NCBI RefSeq assembly: GCF_012927165.1
Contig: NZ_JABBGA010000015.1
Coordinates: forward strand, 62,001 to 126,000
Source: Zoogloea dura
GTDB lineage: Bacteria > Pseudomonadota > Gammaproteobacteria > Burkholderiales > Rhodocyclaceae
DNA length: 64,000 nt
Reading direction: 5' to 3'
Positions 63,565 through 64,000 of this stretch are shown piece after piece. Position 1 is the stretch's first letter. Each line of letters begins with the position of its first letter. The position numbers were made by a program, and so were the translations under genes. The notes beneath the pieces are model-generated. The model did no database searches, had not been told where the DNA came from, and worked only from the letters and a program-made list of their open reading frames with translations.

Positions 63565-64000
63565 ATGAACTTCAAATGGGATGACCCCCTGCTCCTCGAC
63601 CAGCAACTGAGCGCCGAAGAGCGCCAGATCCGCGACGCCGCCCAGGCCTACTGCCAGGACAAGCTCGCCCCGCGCGTGCTCGAGGCCTTCCGCAACGAAC
63701 ACACCGATCTGGCGATCTTCCGCGAGATGGGCGAGCTGGGCCTGCTCGGCCCGACGATTCCCGAGGAATACGGTGGTGCCGGCCTCAACTACGTGAGCTA
63801 CGGCCTGATCGCCCGCGAGGTCGAGCGGGTGGATTCCGGCTATCGCTCGATGATGAGCGTGCAGAGCTCCCTGGTGATGGTGCCGATCAACGAGTTCGCC
63901 AACGCGGCCTCAAAGCAGAAATACCTGCCCAAACTGGCCAGCGGCGAATGGATCGGCTGCTTCGGCCTCACCGAGCCCAACCACGGCTCCGACCCGGGCA
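63565..64000 (+). CDS. gcdH: Glutaryl-CoA dehydrogenase, N-terminal part only
   Basis: The gene runs off the right edge; 145 residues are visible. The start [20 protein letters not shown] is characteristic of GcdH. Further matches are [36 protein letters not shown] and [15 protein letters not shown]. The enzyme oxidises and decarboxylates glutaryl-CoA to crotonyl-CoA, the expected last specific step after beta-oxidation of pimeloyl-CoA. It is 49 bases after the preceding dehydrogenase on the same strand. Confidence 0.9.
   Translation, partial: MNFKWDDPLLLDQQLSAEERQIRDAAQAYCQDKLAPRVLEAFRNEHTDLAIFREMGELGLLGPTIPEEYGGAGLNYVSYGLIAREVERVDSGYRSMMSVQSSLVMVPINEFANAASKQKYLPKLASGEWIGCFGLTEPNHGSDPG

Overview
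This is a GC-rich proteobacterial chromosome segment. Gene families and order point to a betaproteobacterium of the Azoarcus/Thauera/Aromatoleum (Rhodocyclales) type: an aromatic and alicyclic degrader with sigma-54 XylR/DmpR-type regulators, a two-subunit molybdenum storage protein typical of diazotrophs, NsrR/Hmp nitrosative defence and an anaerobic-style cyclohexanecarboxylate pathway. The taxonomic call is inference; no rRNA or tRNA gene was seen.

Layout. 1-2.5 kb: RND-type efflux parts (adaptor lipoprotein, cut by the window edge; TetR repressor; outer-membrane factor) with two matching TetR-type operators. 2.5-5.2 kb: an SDR, an HD-domain protein and a ParD-like/methionine aminopeptidase pair with an operator-like palindrome. 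5.2-11 kb: a sigma-54 regulon in which a V4R/XylR-type activator lies between a Baeyer-Villiger monooxygenase (left) and an esterase plus outer-membrane channel (right). Each side has a near-perfect -24/-12 promoter and a shared upstream activator site. 11.4-13.1 kb: mosB-mosA. 13.1-16.3 kb: a GT41-like glycosyltransferase and a second V4R/sigma-54 activator. 16.4-24.3 kb: a five-gene envelope transport operon (DUF1302, DUF1329, YCF48 repeat protein, MMPL/RND permease, UspA-hemerythrin fusion), divergent from a LysR gene. 25.4-27.6 kb: a hybrid histidine kinase. 27.6-28.9 kb: a non-coding repeat island (two inverted copies of a roughly 290-bp element plus twelve 21-bp tandem units). 28.9-34.8 kb: PhoD-family phosphatase, a small membrane protein, an LprI-like protein and an ExeM/NucH-like nuclease. 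34.8-36.9 kb: nsrR, twin NsrR boxes, a small membrane protein and hmp. 37-43.6 kb: a Pat-type acyl-CoA synthetase/acetyltransferase, a two-RCK potassium channel and an IPTL-CTERM surface protein.

43.8-53.1 kb: a minus-strand catabolic cluster (antA, antB, dienelactone hydrolase-SnoaL fusion, SDR, StyA-like monooxygenase, flavin reductase, outer-membrane channel) with two AraC regulators. Content fits indole oxidation to anthranilate and then to catechol. 53.4-64 kb: an ali/bad cyclohexanecarboxyl-CoA pathway. A minus operon carries a substrate-binding protein, CoA ligase (aliA), hydratase (badK) and porin. On the plus strand are aliB, then, past the minus-strand badR, badH, badI, another acyl-CoA dehydrogenase and the start of gcdH. 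Together these would take cyclohexanecarboxylate to pimeloyl-CoA and on to glutaryl-CoA.

Starts were chosen by ribosome binding site, signal peptide and family length, so many genes are shorter than their maximal open frames. Family calls rest on recognised motifs and remembered family sequences; no database search was possible.
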